This document shows positions 1 through 8,369 of a DNA stretch of 17,107 nt, in pieces. Source of the stretch: an uncultured Desulfobulbaceae bacterium (GTDB taxonomy: Bacteria; Desulfobacterota; Desulfobulbia; Desulfobulbales; Desulfobulbaceae); the NCBI GenBank assembly GCA_947260045.1, contig CAMYOP010000022.1:1-17107 (forward strand), written 5' to 3'. The number at the start of each line of letters is the position of its first letter. Within the stretch, counting starts at the first letter, position 1. The position numbers and the translations under genes were made by a program. Under the pieces are notes generated by a model. The model did no database searches. It had not been told where the DNA came from and saw only the letters and a program-made list of their open reading frames with translations.

Positions 1-454
1 CCATGTATGTATCAAAATGTCCAAAGGGTACGTACATTTTTCCAGCTGAGACATACAAGGGAAATTTATCTGTATTTTTTATGGTAATAGTTGCCTCGTC
101 TATTTCAACGGTTTCGTCACCACCTTCTTCCCACAAGAGCCAAATCCATCCACTGATCCAGTCGGTAAGATGTGCCTCCAGGCCAAGTCCAACTGTTGCC
201 AGTGTTATATCGCTTTCCTCGACACCGCCATACCCTTCAAGGGCTGTGGCTTCAATTTCAATGAGAGCAGTGCCCTGCAGTTTGTCATCCATGAATGACA
301 AAATATTGCTAGGTTCTTGATCTTCAGGAGCAGCTTCAGCATAAGTAGGCCGATTAATTTTATAGTGATCTGCAAGCGAAGTGCTGAACGGTAGACTGAT
401 AGTTCCAAGACTGATAATAAAAATTATCGCTGCCTTTGCTTTCTGTGCTCTCAT
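1..454 (-). CDS. LbtU-like outer-membrane siderophore porin, N-terminal part (runs off left edge)
   Basis: Reading leftwards from ATG at 454, 151 codons are open to the window edge, so the C-terminus is missing. The product starts with a Sec signal peptide (charged MRAQKAKAA, hydrophobic core about residues 9-24, likely cleavage after SLA near residue 28). A stretch with repeated acidic residues follows, then a segment with alternating beta-strand-like character, including SDITLATVGLGLEAHLTDW and NTDKFPLYVSAGKMYVPFG. This arrangement (glycine-rich strand, 'DEATITIKNTDKFPLYV.AGKMYVPFG') resembles the LbtU family of outer-membrane beta-barrels, known from legiobactin uptake in Legionella and common in Desulfobacterota. 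AGAGG lies about 10 nt before the ATG. A sigma-70 promoter (531-560) and an inverted repeat (490-505) precede it. The substrate is unknown; the family call comes from recalled sequence pattern, and a generic porin is the alternative. Confidence 0.68.
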   Translation of the reverse strand, partial: MRAQKAKAAIIFIISLGTISLPFSTSLADHYKINRPTYAEAAPEDQEPSNILSFMDDKLQGTALIEIEATALEGYGGVEESDITLATVGLGLEAHLTDWISGWIWLLWEEGGDETVEIDEATITIKNTDKFPLYVSAGKMYVPFGHFDTYM

Positions 455-489
455 GTTAAACAGGCCTCTTATTGGTTTAGCTGATAGGT

Positions 490-505
490 TGTATGGGTGC
501 ATACA
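490..505. promoter_or_regulatory. Perfect inverted repeat in the porin leader (possible operator)
   Basis: TGTATG-GGTG-CATACA is a perfect 6-bp-arm inverted repeat. It lies about 20-35 nt downstream of the transcription start predicted from the 531-560 promoter and 36 nt upstream of the porin ATG. The position suits a repressor site or a small leader hairpin. It is not a recognisable Fur box. The regulator is unknown. Confidence 0.35.
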
Positions 506-530
506 GTAATACGTTTTTAAATTTCGTAAC

Positions 531-560
531 ACTATAAGGCAGGCAAAAGTGATTTGTCAA
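531..560 (-). promoter_or_regulatory. Sigma-70 type promoter of the porin gene
   Basis: On the minus strand, TTGACA (555-560, perfect -35) and TATAGT (531-536, 5 of 6 to the -10 consensus) are separated by 18 bp. The predicted start near 525 leaves a leader of about 70 nt before the porin ATG at 454. No other gene on that strand is positioned to use it. Confidence 0.6.
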
Positions 561-1004
561 GTAAGAATTATTGGTGTTGGCTGAAGAGAGTAAGCTGAAA
601 TATTTACTAGAACTGAAATTCATTACTTAAAGCATGGGCTGTAATTTGTTTATCTGTAATTCTGACCAGGTAAGCATTGCTAAGGGAGCCTTATTTTTTT
701 AAAAATGGTTAATAAATTTTGGCGAGCCTGATATTGATGGTTCGTTAAAAATTTAAATGATTATAGTTTGCGAACTGTCTGATATGAATGGTTTGGGTAT
801 TTTTATAACAAGAACTTCAGCTATAACTATTAGATTTTATAGGGTTATTCTCTCTGGCCTATGACAGTACAGTTTCAATAGGGAAGTGCTGGAGTAAATG
901 AAGAGACAAGGTCTTGAAGAAATAGAGATTATTGTGTGCAGGGTCTGTTTGGAACTCGTGATGAAGGCTTGAATGTTTTATATAATTAAAAGATTACTCA
1001 TCGT
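561..1004. other. AT-rich intergenic stretch, no convincing gene
   Basis: This stretch lies between the porin promoter and the 3' end of folP. The longest start-to-stop frame with a plausible ribosome site is a 24-codon plus-strand frame (898-972, GGAG 4 nt upstream); it has no recognisable features. A short plus-strand hairpin (TAAGG-GAG-CCTTA, 681-693) is followed by seven T residues, as in a weak intrinsic terminator, but no plus-strand gene precedes it. An imperfect direct repeat (near 729-745 and 779-796, sharing TGATAT and ATGGTT) is present. No clear terminator follows folP on the minus strand. Confidence 0.5.
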
Positions 1005-1814
1005 CTATTTGAAAACATCAGCCAAGCGAAGAGCCTGCACAGAAAGCGGGACGTCGTGAACCCTTATGATATCGGCACCATGGAGGGAACAGAGAGCTGA
1101 AAGAACAGAGGTGGCACAATCACGTTTTGTTACATCAAGGTCGAGATATTTTTGTAAAAAGGATTTACGAGAATGACCAATAAGGACAGGACAGCCTAGC
1201 TCCTTAAAAGTAGATACATTTTTTAGAATTAACAGGTTATGGGCAAGGCTTTTACCAAAACCTATGCCAGGATCAATAATAATTCGATCCTGGGGTATAT
1301 TATTTCTGGTGAGCCATTCAATACGTTCTCTGAAAAATAAAGTGATATCAGTAATAACATCATCATATCGAGGAGAAAGCTGCATATTTTGAGGAGTGCC
1401 TTGCATATGCATGATAATGACAGGGCCATCATAAGATTTTACAACATCAAGCATTTCAGAATCAGACCTGAGTGCAGAGATATCGTTGATAATGCTGGCT
1501 CCAGCTTCAAGGGCTTTCTGAGCTACGATTGCTTTGGTCGTATCTATGGAAATAGGGAGAGGGGTTTTTTCACGGATTCTTTTGATGACAGGAATCACTC
1601 GTTTGAGTTCTTCTTCCAGAGACACTGGATCTGCAAAGGGGCGGGTAGACTCTCCACCAACATCGATAATGTCCACCTGGCTGTGGAGCATAGTATCAAT
1701 TTGGGCTTTAATATCACCAGTTGAAAGGAATTGACCGCCGTCCGAGAAAGAGTCGGGGGTAATATTGAGTATACCCATGACATATGTTTTCTTACCAAAT
1801 TCCATTGCTGTCAC
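1005..1814 (-). CDS. folP: Dihydropteroate synthase
   Basis: The enzyme condenses 6-hydroxymethyl-dihydropterin diphosphate with p-aminobenzoate in the cytoplasm to give 7,8-dihydropteroate, for folate synthesis; it is the sulfonamide target. The 269-residue product has the family motifs in order: NITPDSFSDGG (17-27), GGESTRP (53-59), DTTKA (91-95), ND (110-111), MHMQGTP (135-141), DPGIGFGK (181-188), GHSRKSF (213-219) and RVHDV (251-255). Length is normal for a TIM-barrel DHPS. The residue after GGESTRP is Phe where Gly is usual. The start is either GTG at 1814 or ATG at 1805; neither has a visible Shine-Dalgarno sequence. It lies directly behind the ftsH terminator, in the same ftsH-folP order as E. 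coli, but no glmM follows in the window. Confidence 0.95.
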   Translation of the reverse strand: MTAMEFGKKTYVMGILNITPDSFSDGGQFLSTGDIKAQIDTMLHSQVDIIDVGGESTRPFADPVSLEEELKRVIPVIKRIREKTPLPISIDTTKAIVAQKALEAGASIINDISALRSDSEMLDVVKSYDGPVIIMHMQGTPQNMQLSPRYDDVITDITLFFRERIEWLTRNNIPQDRIIIDPGIGFGKSLAHNLLILKNVSTFKELGCPVLIGHSRKSFLQKYLDLDVTKRDCATSVLSALCSLHGADIIRVHDVPLSVQALRLADVFK

Positions 1815-1826
1815 GTTAGTTTATAC

Positions 1827-1863
1827 AAAAAAAGCACAGGGGGCATCGCCTCTGTGCTTTTAA
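1827..1863 (-). terminator. Rho-independent terminator after ftsH
   Basis: On the minus strand AAAGCACAG (1852-1860) pairs with CTGTGCTTT (1831-1839) around a GC-rich loop that can add further pairs, followed by seven consecutive T residues (1827-1833). It lies about 30 nt after the ftsH stop and about 12 nt before the folP GTG start, so it should limit ftsH transcription from entering folP. Confidence 0.8.
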
Positions 1864-1891
1864 TTCAACATTATCTGTTAACTAGTACTTC

Positions 1892-3739
1892 TTAAGCAAT
1901 TGAAGGTTGTTCGCCCTCTGGAAGGCCTGCTGGTGAAACGTCTTTCTGGGATTGTTCTTCAAGAATCCGTTCGATATCTTCGAGCATAATTGTTTCTTTT
2001 TCAAGTAATTCGTTGGCGACTGCTCTAAGGATTTCAATGTTGTCGGTCAACATCTGTTCAACTTTATCCCTTGCATTCAAAACGATACCTTTAACAGCCA
2101 TGTCAATTTTAAGAGCAGTACCTTCACTGTAATCGCGATGCTGTGAAATTTCACGACCGAGAAAAATCTGTTCTTCCTTCTTACCATAAGTAAGAGGGCC
2201 TAACTCGTCGCTCATTCCCCATTCGCAAACCATTTTCCGGGCAAGTTCAGTGGCACGCTCTATATCATTTCCTGCACCTGTGGTGATTTCATCAAATATG
2301 ATTTTTTCAGCAATTCTACCACCAAAGAGAATGCAAATTGTATTGAGCAGAAATGATTTAGAGTGGGTGTGTTTCTCGTCAATGGGCAGTTGCATGGTAA
2401 GGCCAAGAGCTCTTCCTCTTGGGATGATTGTTACTTTATGGATAGGATCAGTATCTGGTAGCAACTTGGCGATAATAGCATGCCCTGCCTCATGATAGGC
2501 TGTGACCTCTTTTTCTTTGTCACTGATGATCATGGACTTGCGTTCAGCGCCCATGAGAATTTTATCTTTGGCCATTTCCAGCTGATTATTGTCTATTTCT
2601 TTTTTACCACCGCGTGCCGCCATCAGTGCAGCCTCATTCATGAGGTTTTCTAAATCTGCACCTGTAAAGCCTGGGGTACCTCTGGCGATAACCTCAAGGT
2701 CCACATCTTTTGCAAGCTTGGTTTTTTTACCGTAAATTTCCAGTATCATTTCACGGCCTTTAATATCTGGCACAGGGACGACAACCTGACGGTCAAAGCG
2801 ACCGGGTCGCAGTAAGGCAGGGTCCAAAACATCAGGTCTGTTGGTTGCGGCAATGATTATAACACCTTCATTTGATTCAAAACCGTCCATCTCAACCAGA
2901 AGCTGGTTCAAGGTCTGCTCACGCTCGTCATGCCCACCACCAAGTCCGGCGCCACGATGACGGCCAACCGCATCAATTTCGTCAATAAATATGATACAGG
3001 GGGCATTCTTTTTTCCTTGGGTGAAAAGATCACGTACGCGAGAAGCACCAACACCAACAAACATTTCAACAAAGTCGGAGCCAGAGATTGAAAAGAAGGG
3101 GACTTCTGCTTCACCAGCTATGGCACGTGCAAGAAGGGTTTTACCAGTACCGGGAGAGCCAGCAAGCAAAACACCTTTAGGAATTCGTCCGCCAAGTTTT
3201 GTAAATTTTTGAGGGTCGCGTAAAAAATCGATAATCTCCTCGAGTTCCTCTTTGGCTTCATCAATGCCGGCAACGTCTTTGAAAGTTACTTTGGTTTCTC
3301 CTCCCTCCTGGAGCTTGGCTCGTGTCTTACCAAAAGAAAGTGCTCCACCTTTTCCCCCCATCTGCATCTGGCGCATGAAGAAAATCCAGACGCCAATAAG
3401 CAGTAACATGGGAAACCATGAAACAAAAATAGTTATGTACCACGGCGTTTCTTCAGGTTCTCTCACTGAAATGTCCACGCCAGACTTGCGCAACATGGGA
3501 ATCAGTTCAGTATCATCAGGGGTCACTGTATAGAATGGTCTACCATCCTGCCCGGAGCCTGTAATTTTTTCACCAGTGATAGTAACGTGATTAATATTGC
3601 CGTTTTCGACACTGGCCCAGAACTCACTATAAGTCATGGACGTGTTTTGGCCTTGGGGCGTATTAAAAAGATTGAAAAGCAGGATCATGGTCAAGCCAAT
3701 CACCAACCACATGGATAGGTTTTTATAAAAAGTATTCAA
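1892..3739 (-). CDS. ftsH: ATP-dependent zinc metalloprotease FtsH
   Basis: This is a membrane-anchored AAA+ protease that extracts and degrades membrane and short-lived cytosolic proteins; in enterobacteria LpxC and RpoH are substrates. The 615-residue product has transmembrane segments at about 9-26 and 101-122 flanking a periplasmic domain. Walker A is GSPGTGKT (194-201; the family usually has GPPGTGKT), Walker B is FIDEID (251-256), and the second region of homology has the arginines DPALLRPGRFDR (306-317). The zinc site is HEAGH (416-420), with the third ligand probably D492 in TTGAGND. The M41 domain is complete. The start is TTG at 3739: CGGAG lies 7 nt upstream, and the first in-frame ATG (codon 9 or 10) has no comparable site and would cut into the first membrane segment. 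It sits 210 bp downstream of carB and ends at a strong terminator. Confidence 0.97.
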   Translation of the reverse strand: MNTFYKNLSMWLVIGLTMILLFNLFNTPQGQNTSMTYSEFWASVENGNINHVTITGEKITGSGQDGRPFYTVTPDDTELIPMLRKSGVDISVREPEETPWYITIFVSWFPMLLLIGVWIFFMRQMQMGGKGGALSFGKTRAKLQEGGETKVTFKDVAGIDEAKEELEEIIDFLRDPQKFTKLGGRIPKGVLLAGSPGTGKTLLARAIAGEAEVPFFSISGSDFVEMFVGVGASRVRDLFTQGKKNAPCIIFIDEIDAVGRHRGAGLGGGHDEREQTLNQLLVEMDGFESNEGVIIIAATNRPDVLDPALLRPGRFDRQVVVPVPDIKGREMILEIYGKKTKLAKDVDLEVIARGTPGFTGADLENLMNEAALMAARGGKKEIDNNQLEMAKDKILMGAERKSMIISDKEKEVTAYHEAGHAIIAKLLPDTDPIHKVTIIPRGRALGLTMQLPIDEKHTHSKSFLLNTICILFGGRIAEKIIFDEITTGAGNDIERATELARKMVCEWGMSDELGPLTYGKKEEQIFLGREISQHRDYSEGTALKIDMAVKGIVLNARDKVEQMLTDNIEILRAVANELLEKETIMLEDIERILEEQSQKDVSPAGLPEGEQPSIA

Positions 3740-3751
3740 GAATTATCTCCG
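3737..3751 (-). promoter_or_regulatory. Ribosome binding site that fixes the ftsH TTG start
   Basis: On the minus strand CGGAG (3747-3751) is followed by ATAATTC and then TTG (3737-3739). The 7-nt spacing is optimal and supports TTG as the true start. Confidence 0.7.
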
Positions 3752-3795
3752 GAGCTCTAAGGTCGTAATGTTCATTTTTGCAATTTATCTGCGAT

Positions 3796-3821
3796 CCCTG
3801 CCAGTTCGGCAAGGTTTCAAG
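3796..3821 (-). promoter_or_regulatory. Hairpin and heat-shock-like CTTGAAA element in the ftsH leader
   Basis: On the minus strand CTTGAAA (3815-3821) matches the -35 element of sigma-32 promoters. No CCCCAT-like -10 follows at the right distance, so the promoter is incomplete. Overlapping its end, CCTTGCC (3808-3814) pairs with GGCAGGG (3796-3802) around GAACT, a 7-bp stem with one G-T pair and no T tract. Function is unknown. Confidence 0.2.
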
Positions 3822-3857
3822 CTGAATTAACTTCTATAGCCAGATTCTAGAGTTCTT

Positions 3858-3885
3858 ACTATATGTCTCCGATGAAAAAATGCAA
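3858..3885 (-). promoter_or_regulatory. Possible sigma-70 promoter for ftsH
   Basis: On the minus strand TTGCAT (3880-3885) and TATAGT (3858-3863, 5 of 6) are 16 bp apart. The -35 is poor. No clear terminator separates carB from ftsH, so readthrough from carB is an equal alternative. Confidence 0.3.
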
Positions 3886-3949
3886 TCCTCGAATGAAGAG
3901 AAAACGTATGCTGTTCTTTTCTCTTTCTTGCTTTTTTCAAAAAGCGATC

Positions 3950-6900
3950 TTAATCAGTGATAGAATCTGAAAATTCCTGAACTGTTTTTACTTCTATTTC
4001 CTTGTTGCTTAGCGTGGAAATAGCCTGAAACATCATTTCTGCACCAGAAACCGTTGTGGTATACGGTATATGAAAGTCAAGGGCAGCACGGCGAATGAAG
4101 TATGAATCCTCTGTGGTTCTAGAACCAGAAGAGGTGTTTATTATCCACTGAATATCTCCATCCTCTACTTTGTCCAGGATGTGAGGACGACCCTGGGATA
4201 TTTTATTTACCATTTCACAATCTATTCCCTGGTCTTTGAGATACTTCGCTGTTCCCTCTGTTGCCAACAGGTTAAATCCATGTTCTGCAAGTTTTTTGGC
4301 AACAGGTGCAAGCGGTGCTTTATCGTTTCTGCGAACACTAACAAAAATATTGCCTTTTTCAGGGAGGATCTGGCCGGCTGCCTGCTGTGATTTTGCCATG
4401 GCCAGACCAAGAGAATCATCTATTCCCAATACTTCTCCTGTGGATTTCATCTCAGGTCCAAGCAGAGTGTCGACATTATCAAAACGGTCAAAGGGAAAGA
4501 CTGCCTCTTTAACTGCCCAATGGGCTATGGTCCTTTCTGTTGTAAAATTCAAGTCGGCAAGGCTCATGCCAAGCATGACTTTGGTAGCAATCTTTGCCAA
4601 TGGAACGCCCGTTGCTTTGGAAACAAAAGGTACTGTTCGAGAGGCTCTTGGATTTACTTCTAGAATAAAAAGAGTCTCTTCTTTTACAGCATATTGGACA
4701 TTCATAAGTCCAATAACACCAAGCTCTTCTGCCATGGCCTTGGTTGCACGCTTGATCTCTTCGATCATGGCCTCTGACAAGGTGTGTGGAGGAAGAACGC
4801 AGGCTGAGTCGCCGGAATGGATTCCAGCTTCCTCAATATGTTCCATTATACCGCCAATGACGGTCATGGAACCATCGGAGACAGCATCCACGTCAACTTC
4901 AATTGCATCTTTTAAGAATTGATCAAGGAGAACAGGATGTTCTGAACCAATAATGCCTGGGAGATTCATGAAATCACGGATACCCTGCTCATTATAAACA
5001 ATACGCATGTCACGACCACCGAGAACGTATGATGGGCGCATGACCACAGGAAAACCAATTTTCTCGGCAGCTGCCAGGGCTTCTTCCAGGGTATGGGCTG
5101 TATCGTTTTCAGGCTGACGTAAACCAAGCTTCTGCAGAAACTGTTGGAAGCGCTTTCTGTCTTCAGCTCTGTCAATGGCATCTGGCGAGGTGCCGACAAT
5201 CGGTACGTTTGATTTTGCCAGTGCTACAGCAAGATTCAAGGGAGTCTGGCCACCGAATTGAACGATAACGCCATCTGGCTTTTCTCTTTCAATGATATTA
5301 AGAACGTCCTCATGGGTCAATGGTTCAAAATAGAGTTTGTCAGAGGTGTCATAGTCAGTTGAAACGGTTTCTGGATTTGAGTTGACCATAATTGATTCGA
5401 TATCAATTTCACTCAGAGCAAAAGAGGCATGGACGCAACAATAATCAAATTCAATACCCTGACCGATTCGGTTAGGCCCGCCACCCAAAATCATTATTTT
5501 TTTACGATCACTTCTCTGTGCTTCATCTTCCTGCTCATAGGTAGAGTAGTAATACGGTGTATATGATTCAAATTCTGCAGCACAGGTGTCAACGAGTTTG
5601 TAGGTTGGCTCGATATTTTTTTCTTTACGCAAACTACGGATATCATTCTCAGTGGTACCTGTAATATGGGCAAGTTGGTAATCCGAGAAACCAAGCTGTT
5701 TTACTTTATGGAGAAAATCTTCATCCAGACCGGAGAAGTTACGCTTGGCAACTTCCTCACCAGCTTCCACTATCTGTTTTAAATTATGAAGAAACCATGG
5801 ATCAATAGCGGAAAGTTCATATATGCGCTCGATATCCATATTGCGGCGAAGCGCTTCAAAAACATAGGCAACTCGCAGGGAGTTTGGCCTGGTAAGGCCC
5901 TCGTCCAGGTCACGCGGATCAAGGTCGTGTAACTCGTCTTTTCCATCAAAGCCAAAGCCCATGCGGCCGGTTTCAAGAGAGCGCATTCCTTTTTGGAAAG
6001 CCTCCTTAAAGGTGCGGCCAAACGCCATGGTCTCACCCACTGATTTCATGGCAGTTGTCAGTCTGTCTTCTGCTTCTGGAAATTTTTCAAAGGTCCAGCG
6101 AGGTATCTTGACCACACAATAATCAATGGATGGTTCAAAAGAAGCGTAGGTTTCTTTGGTTATATCATTAGGTATTTCATCAAGGGTGTAGCCGACAGCA
6201 AGTTTTGCTGCGATTTTGGCAATGGGGAATCCGGTTGCTTTAGAGGCAAGGGCAGAAGATCTGGAAACTCGCGGATTCATCTCAATGATCATGAGTTCGC
6301 CATCTTCAGGATTTACGGCAAATTGGACGTTGGATCCGCCTGTTTCAACACCTATTTCACGAATAATGGCAATGGATGCGTCGCGCATCTCTTGATATTC
6401 ACGATCAGTCAGGGTCTGGGCAGGTGCTACAGTTATGGAGTCGCCTGTGTGAACACCCATGGCATCCATGTTTTCAATGGAACAGATAACAACAACATTA
6501 TCGTTTTTGTCCCGCATGAGTTCAAGTTCATATTCTTTCCAGCCAAGTAAGCTCCGCTCGATCATGACTTCGCTATTCATGGACAGATCAAGTCCGGCAG
6601 TGGAAAGCTCGCGCAGTTCTTTTCGATTGTAGGCAACACCTCCACCAGTACCACCAAGGGTAAAACTTGGTCTGACGATGATGGGAAAACCAATACTTTC
6701 ACCAGCTGCCATAGCATCTTCGATGGTGTGGACAATTTCTGATTCCGGTACTTTTAAACCGATTTTATGCATGGCGTCGCGAAATTCTTCGCGGCCTTCC
6801 GCTTTTTTAATAACAGCGATATCTGCAGCCAGCAATTCGACATTGTATTTTTCAAGAACACCAAGTTCCGCCACCTTGATGGCTGTGTTCAAACCTGTTT

Positions 6901-7177
6901 GACCACCGAGGGTTGGCAAGAGGGCGTCAGGACGTTCTCTTTCAATGACACGGGCAACAAATTCCGGGGTGATCGGTTCGATATAGGTGCGATCGGCAAG
7001 TTCCGGATCGGTCATGATGGTGGCCGGATTGGAGTTGATCAGCACTATTTCGTAGCCTTCTTCCTTGAGGGCTTTAACCGCCTGGGTGCCGGAATAATCA
7101 AACTCGCAAGCCTGACTGATAATAATTGGGCCGGAGCCGATAATGAGGATCTTTTTTATATCTGTACGCTTAGGCAT
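3950..7177 (-). CDS. carB: Carbamoyl-phosphate synthase, large subunit
   Basis: Together with CarA it makes carbamoyl phosphate from glutamine-derived ammonia, bicarbonate and two ATP, for pyrimidine and arginine synthesis. The 1075-residue length matches the family (E. coli 1073). The first ATP-grasp half begins GSGPIIISQACEFDYSGTQA (14-33), with R129 and R169 of the nucleotide site and EMNPRVSR (299-306). An oligomerisation region spans about 400-555. The second half begins GGGPNRIGQGIEFDY (565-579) and carries EVNPRASR (840-847). The C-terminal MGS-like allosteric domain (about 940-1075) contains ATEGTA (972-977), the region that binds UMP/IMP in E. coli. Start ATG at 7177, 36 bp after the carA stop, with no clear Shine-Dalgarno sequence; probably expressed with carA. 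Confidence 0.98.
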   Translation of the reverse strand: MPKRTDIKKILIIGSGPIIISQACEFDYSGTQAVKALKEEGYEIVLINSNPATIMTDPELADRTYIEPITPEFVARVIERERPDALLPTLGGQTGLNTAIKVAELGVLEKYNVELLAADIAVIKKAEGREEFRDAMHKIGLKVPESEIVHTIEDAMAAGESIGFPIIVRPSFTLGGTGGGVAYNRKELRELSTAGLDLSMNSEVMIERSLLGWKEYELELMRDKNDNVVVICSIENMDAMGVHTGDSITVAPAQTLTDREYQEMRDASIAIIREIGVETGGSNVQFAVNPEDGELMIIEMNPRVSRSSALASKATGFPIAKIAAKLAVGYTLDEIPNDITKETYASFEPSIDYCVVKIPRWTFEKFPEAEDRLTTAMKSVGETMAFGRTFKEAFQKGMRSLETGRMGFGFDGKDELHDLDPRDLDEGLTRPNSLRVAYVFEALRRNMDIERIYELSAIDPWFLHNLKQIVEAGEEVAKRNFSGLDEDFLHKVKQLGFSDYQLAHITGTTENDIRSLRKEKNIEPTYKLVDTCAAEFESYTPYYYSTYEQEDEAQRSDRKKIMILGGGPNRIGQGIEFDYCCVHASFALSEIDIESIMVNSNPETVSTDYDTSDKLYFEPLTHEDVLNIIEREKPDGVIVQFGGQTPLNLAVALAKSNVPIVGTSPDAIDRAEDRKRFQQFLQKLGLRQPENDTAHTLEEALAAAEKIGFPVVMRPSYVLGGRDMRIVYNEQGIRDFMNLPGIIGSEHPVLLDQFLKDAIEVDVDAVSDGSMTVIGGIMEHIEEAGIHSGDSACVLPPHTLSEAMIEEIKRATKAMAEELGVIGLMNVQYAVKEETLFILEVNPRASRTVPFVSKATGVPLAKIATKVMLGMSLADLNFTTERTIAHWAVKEAVFPFDRFDNVDTLLGPEMKSTGEVLGIDDSLGLAMAKSQQAAGQILPEKGNIFVSVRRNDKAPLAPVAKKLAEHGFNLLATEGTAKYLKDQGIDCEMVNKISQGRPHILDKVEDGDIQWIINTSSGSRTTEDSYFIRRAALDFHIPYTTTVSGAEMMFQAISTLSNKEIEVKTVQEFSDSITD

Positions 7178-7213
7178 AGTCGTAAATCGTATTAAATCTT
7201 ATTATTAGGTTGA

Positions 7214-8326
7214 TTACTGTTGTCTCATCATGTCAATGAAACGATCAAAAAGGTATTCTGAGTCATGGGGACCCGGGGCATATTCCGGATGGTACTGGAC
7301 TGAGAATGCAGGATGTTTTGTATGGCGCATTCCTTCAAGACTGTTGTCATTGAGGTTGATATGAGTCATTTCCACATCAGCTGGCAATTTTTCAGGATCA
7401 ACACAGAAACCATGGTTCTGGGAAGTGATCTCCACTTTTCCTGTAAGAAGATCTTTGACAGGCTGATTGCCACCCCTGTGACCAAATTTTAGTTTATAGG
7501 TAGAGCCGCCATAGGCAAGCCCTAACATCTGGTGGCCAAGGCAGATTCCGAAAATAGGTTTCTTGCCAAGGAGTTTTTGGATGTTTTCAATGACTCCTTC
7601 AACACCGGCTGGGTCACCAGGACCATTTGAGAGAAATATACCATCTGGGTTTAAGGCAAGAACATCTTCTGCTGATGTTGTTGCCGGCACAACCAAGACA
7701 GTGCAGCCACGATTTTTCAGAATGCGGAGTTGATTGAATTTAATGCCGAAATCAAAGGCGACTACTTTGAACTCACTTGCGTCCGGATCAAGGAAACCAG
7801 TAGTGTGTTGAATGCCGTTATCTGTCCAACCATATGACTTCTCACAGGAAACCCGTGCAACCATATCCCTGCCCACTAGTCCTGGCCATTCTTTGGCTCG
7901 TTGTACAAGTGAGTCAGGATCAAGATCTTCAGTGGAGATAATGGCTTTCATTGCTCCAGTATTTCGGATCAAGCGGGTAAGCATCCGGGTATCAACGCCT
8001 TCGATACCAAGAATATTGGACTTTTCCAGGTAATTGCCGAGGGTGCCTGTGGAACGAAAGTTGCTCGGAAAGTCCTGGTATTCGCGCACGATAAAAGCAC
8101 GGGGGTGAATGGCCAGAGATTCTGCATCCTCTTCGTTGACTCCGTAATTGCCAATAAGGGGGTAGGTCATGGTGACCAGTTGACCAGTGTATGAAGGATC
8201 CGTTAAAACTTCCTGGTATCCGCTCATGCTGGTGTTAAAAACAATTTCACCGACAGCTTCACCCGCTCCGGTAAAGGAAGTGCCCGCTAAAACGGTGCCG
8301 TTTTCAAGGCCGATCAATGCTTTCAT
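7214..8326 (-). CDS. carA: Carbamoyl-phosphate synthase, small (glutaminase) subunit
   Basis: This is the class I glutamine amidotransferase subunit, which hydrolyses glutamine and channels ammonia to CarB. In the 370-residue product, residues 1 to about 140 form the CarA N-terminal domain (GTSFTGAGEAVGEIVFNTSMSGYQE) and the rest is the amidotransferase. The nucleophile is C262 in GICLGHQ; H346 and E348 in QYHPE complete the triad. SNGPGDP (233-239) and the TSQNHGF segment (301-307) are also typical. The ATG at 8326 has only weak purine-rich sequence before it. It lies 43 bp after waaA and 36 bp before carB, with no visible promoter or terminator between, so the three genes are likely cotranscribed. 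Confidence 0.98.
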   Translation of the reverse strand: MKALIGLENGTVLAGTSFTGAGEAVGEIVFNTSMSGYQEVLTDPSYTGQLVTMTYPLIGNYGVNEEDAESLAIHPRAFIVREYQDFPSNFRSTGTLGNYLEKSNILGIEGVDTRMLTRLIRNTGAMKAIISTEDLDPDSLVQRAKEWPGLVGRDMVARVSCEKSYGWTDNGIQHTTGFLDPDASEFKVVAFDFGIKFNQLRILKNRGCTVLVVPATTSAEDVLALNPDGIFLSNGPGDPAGVEGVIENIQKLLGKKPIFGICLGHQMLGLAYGGSTYKLKFGHRGGNQPVKDLLTGKVEITSQNHGFCVDPEKLPADVEMTHINLNDNSLEGMRHTKHPAFSVQYHPEYAPGPHDSEYLFDRFIDMMRQQ

Positions 8327-8369
8327 GAATATTTGCTTCTACTCTTTATGATTAGTACTAATACCAGGG

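Noticed and set aside
729..796. Imperfect direct repeat sharing TGATAT and ATGGTT
   Set aside because: Only two copies, short and degenerate in AT-rich DNA; chance is likely.
898..972. 24-codon plus-strand frame with GGAG upstream
   Set aside because: Too short, no recognisable features, close spacing (4 nt), no promoter seen.
3896..3925. AAGAGAAAA/TTTTCTCTT hairpin as a carB terminator
   Set aside because: The stem is A-T rich and on the minus strand is followed by CATTCG, not a T run.
4236..4922. 228-codon plus-strand open frame inside carB
   Set aside because: It is antisense to strongly conserved carB codons, has no ribosome site or recognisable domain, and is explained by the codon bias of carB.
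6767..7195. 142-codon plus-strand open frame over the carB start
   Set aside because: It mirrors conserved ATP-grasp sequence on the other strand; no family resemblance.
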